From positions 278,512,874 through 278,576,873 of the forward strand of contig NC_057866.1 in the NCBI RefSeq assembly GCF_019393635.1: a DNA stretch of 64,000 nt. Direction: 5' to 3'. The stretch comes from Dromiciops gliroides. Lineage: Eukaryota > Chordata > Mammalia > Microbiotheria > Microbiotheriidae. Each line of letters starts with the position of its first letter. The stretch's first letter is position 1. The notes beneath the pieces are model-generated. The model was not told the DNA's origin. It worked only from the letters and a program-made list of their open reading frames with translations, and did not search any database. The translations under genes were made by a program, and so were the position numbers. Shown one piece after another: positions 63,826 through 64,000 of this stretch.

Positions 63826-64000
63826 GAGGTTTTGATTCTTCTACTTCTAAAAAGCAGGAGGAGGGCAGCTTATCAAGAGTGGTAAAAGCCAGGCAGAAGG
63901 TTTTACATTTGATCCTGGAGGTGATAGGGAGGGAGCAACATGGTAAGACCTGGGTTTTGGGAGGCTGACTTTGATGGCTGATGAAAGATGGGTAGGAATG
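63826..64000 (-). other. Unnamed dispersed repeat-like sequence, cut by window end
   Basis: TTTGATCCTGGAGGTGATAGG, AACATGGTAAGACCTGGG and GGCTGACTTTGATGGCTGATG resemble a widespread old mammalian repeat I cannot name. Strand uncertain. Confidence 0.35.

Overview
This is a vertebrate, almost certainly marsupial, nuclear window. It carries about 34 copies or pieces of one A-tailed, tRNA-headed CORE-SINE (WSINE1-like) scattered on both strands. It also holds MAR1-type SINEs with a Bov-B/RTE-like tail, MIR relatives, marsupial L1 pieces, L2/CR1-like LINE pieces, two retroviral LTR fossils and a few hAT-like DNA transposon remnants. Repeat names are from memory of the families; no repeat library was searched. 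An Australian (dasyurid-like) marsupial fits best, but the species cannot be fixed from this window.

No intact protein-coding gene is visible. The open reading frames are short and fall in SINEs, LINEs, microsatellites or featureless DNA. The only hint of a host coding exon is a weak minus-strand terminal-exon candidate near 4.29-4.44 kb. The window looks intergenic or deeply intronic.

The functional genes I can support are RNA polymerase III genes at the right end: tRNA-Arg(UCG) on the minus strand (57.6 kb), an initiator-Met-like tRNA on the plus strand (58.1 kb) and tRNA-Lys(UUU) on the plus strand (62.7 kb). Each has a short T-run terminator just downstream. The first two flank a CpG-rich patch that stands out from its CpG-poor surroundings. 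The initiator tRNA copy has lost two identity positions and may be decaying.

Layout. 0-5 kb: SINEs, MIRs and a (CTTT)n grown from a SINE tail. 5-8.6 kb: an RTE-tailed SINE, a 160-bp TATAGA hexamer array and otherwise featureless DNA. 8.6-9.8 kb: an L2-like reverse transcriptase remnant. 10-17 kb: MIRs, SINEs, an old L1 end, L2 ends and an inverted RTE-tail pair with a strong G-quadruplex motif. 18.4-22 kb: an L1 mosaic (ORF1, ORF2 endonuclease, nested 3' end, displaced 5' UTR). 22-28 kb: sparse SINEs. 28-29.4 kb: an old L1 with a MAR1 and a 3'-truncated SINE. 30-39 kb: SINEs, MIRs and L2 pieces. 41 kb: an LTR fossil. 42-49 kb: a worn minisatellite, MIRs and a repeat-free stretch (47.2-48.1 kb) that may be conserved non-coding DNA. 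49-57 kb: L1 ends, a hAT element inside a MIR, a second LTR fossil and SINEs. 57.6-62.7 kb: the tRNA genes. 63.2-64 kb: an L2 3' end.

The most informative content is structural. Many SINE insertions still show 12-17 bp direct repeats consistent with L1 endonuclease target sites. The insertion order can often be read, and at least one coherent, apparently young SINE subfamily can be separated by eye. I found no convincing undescribed gene system.
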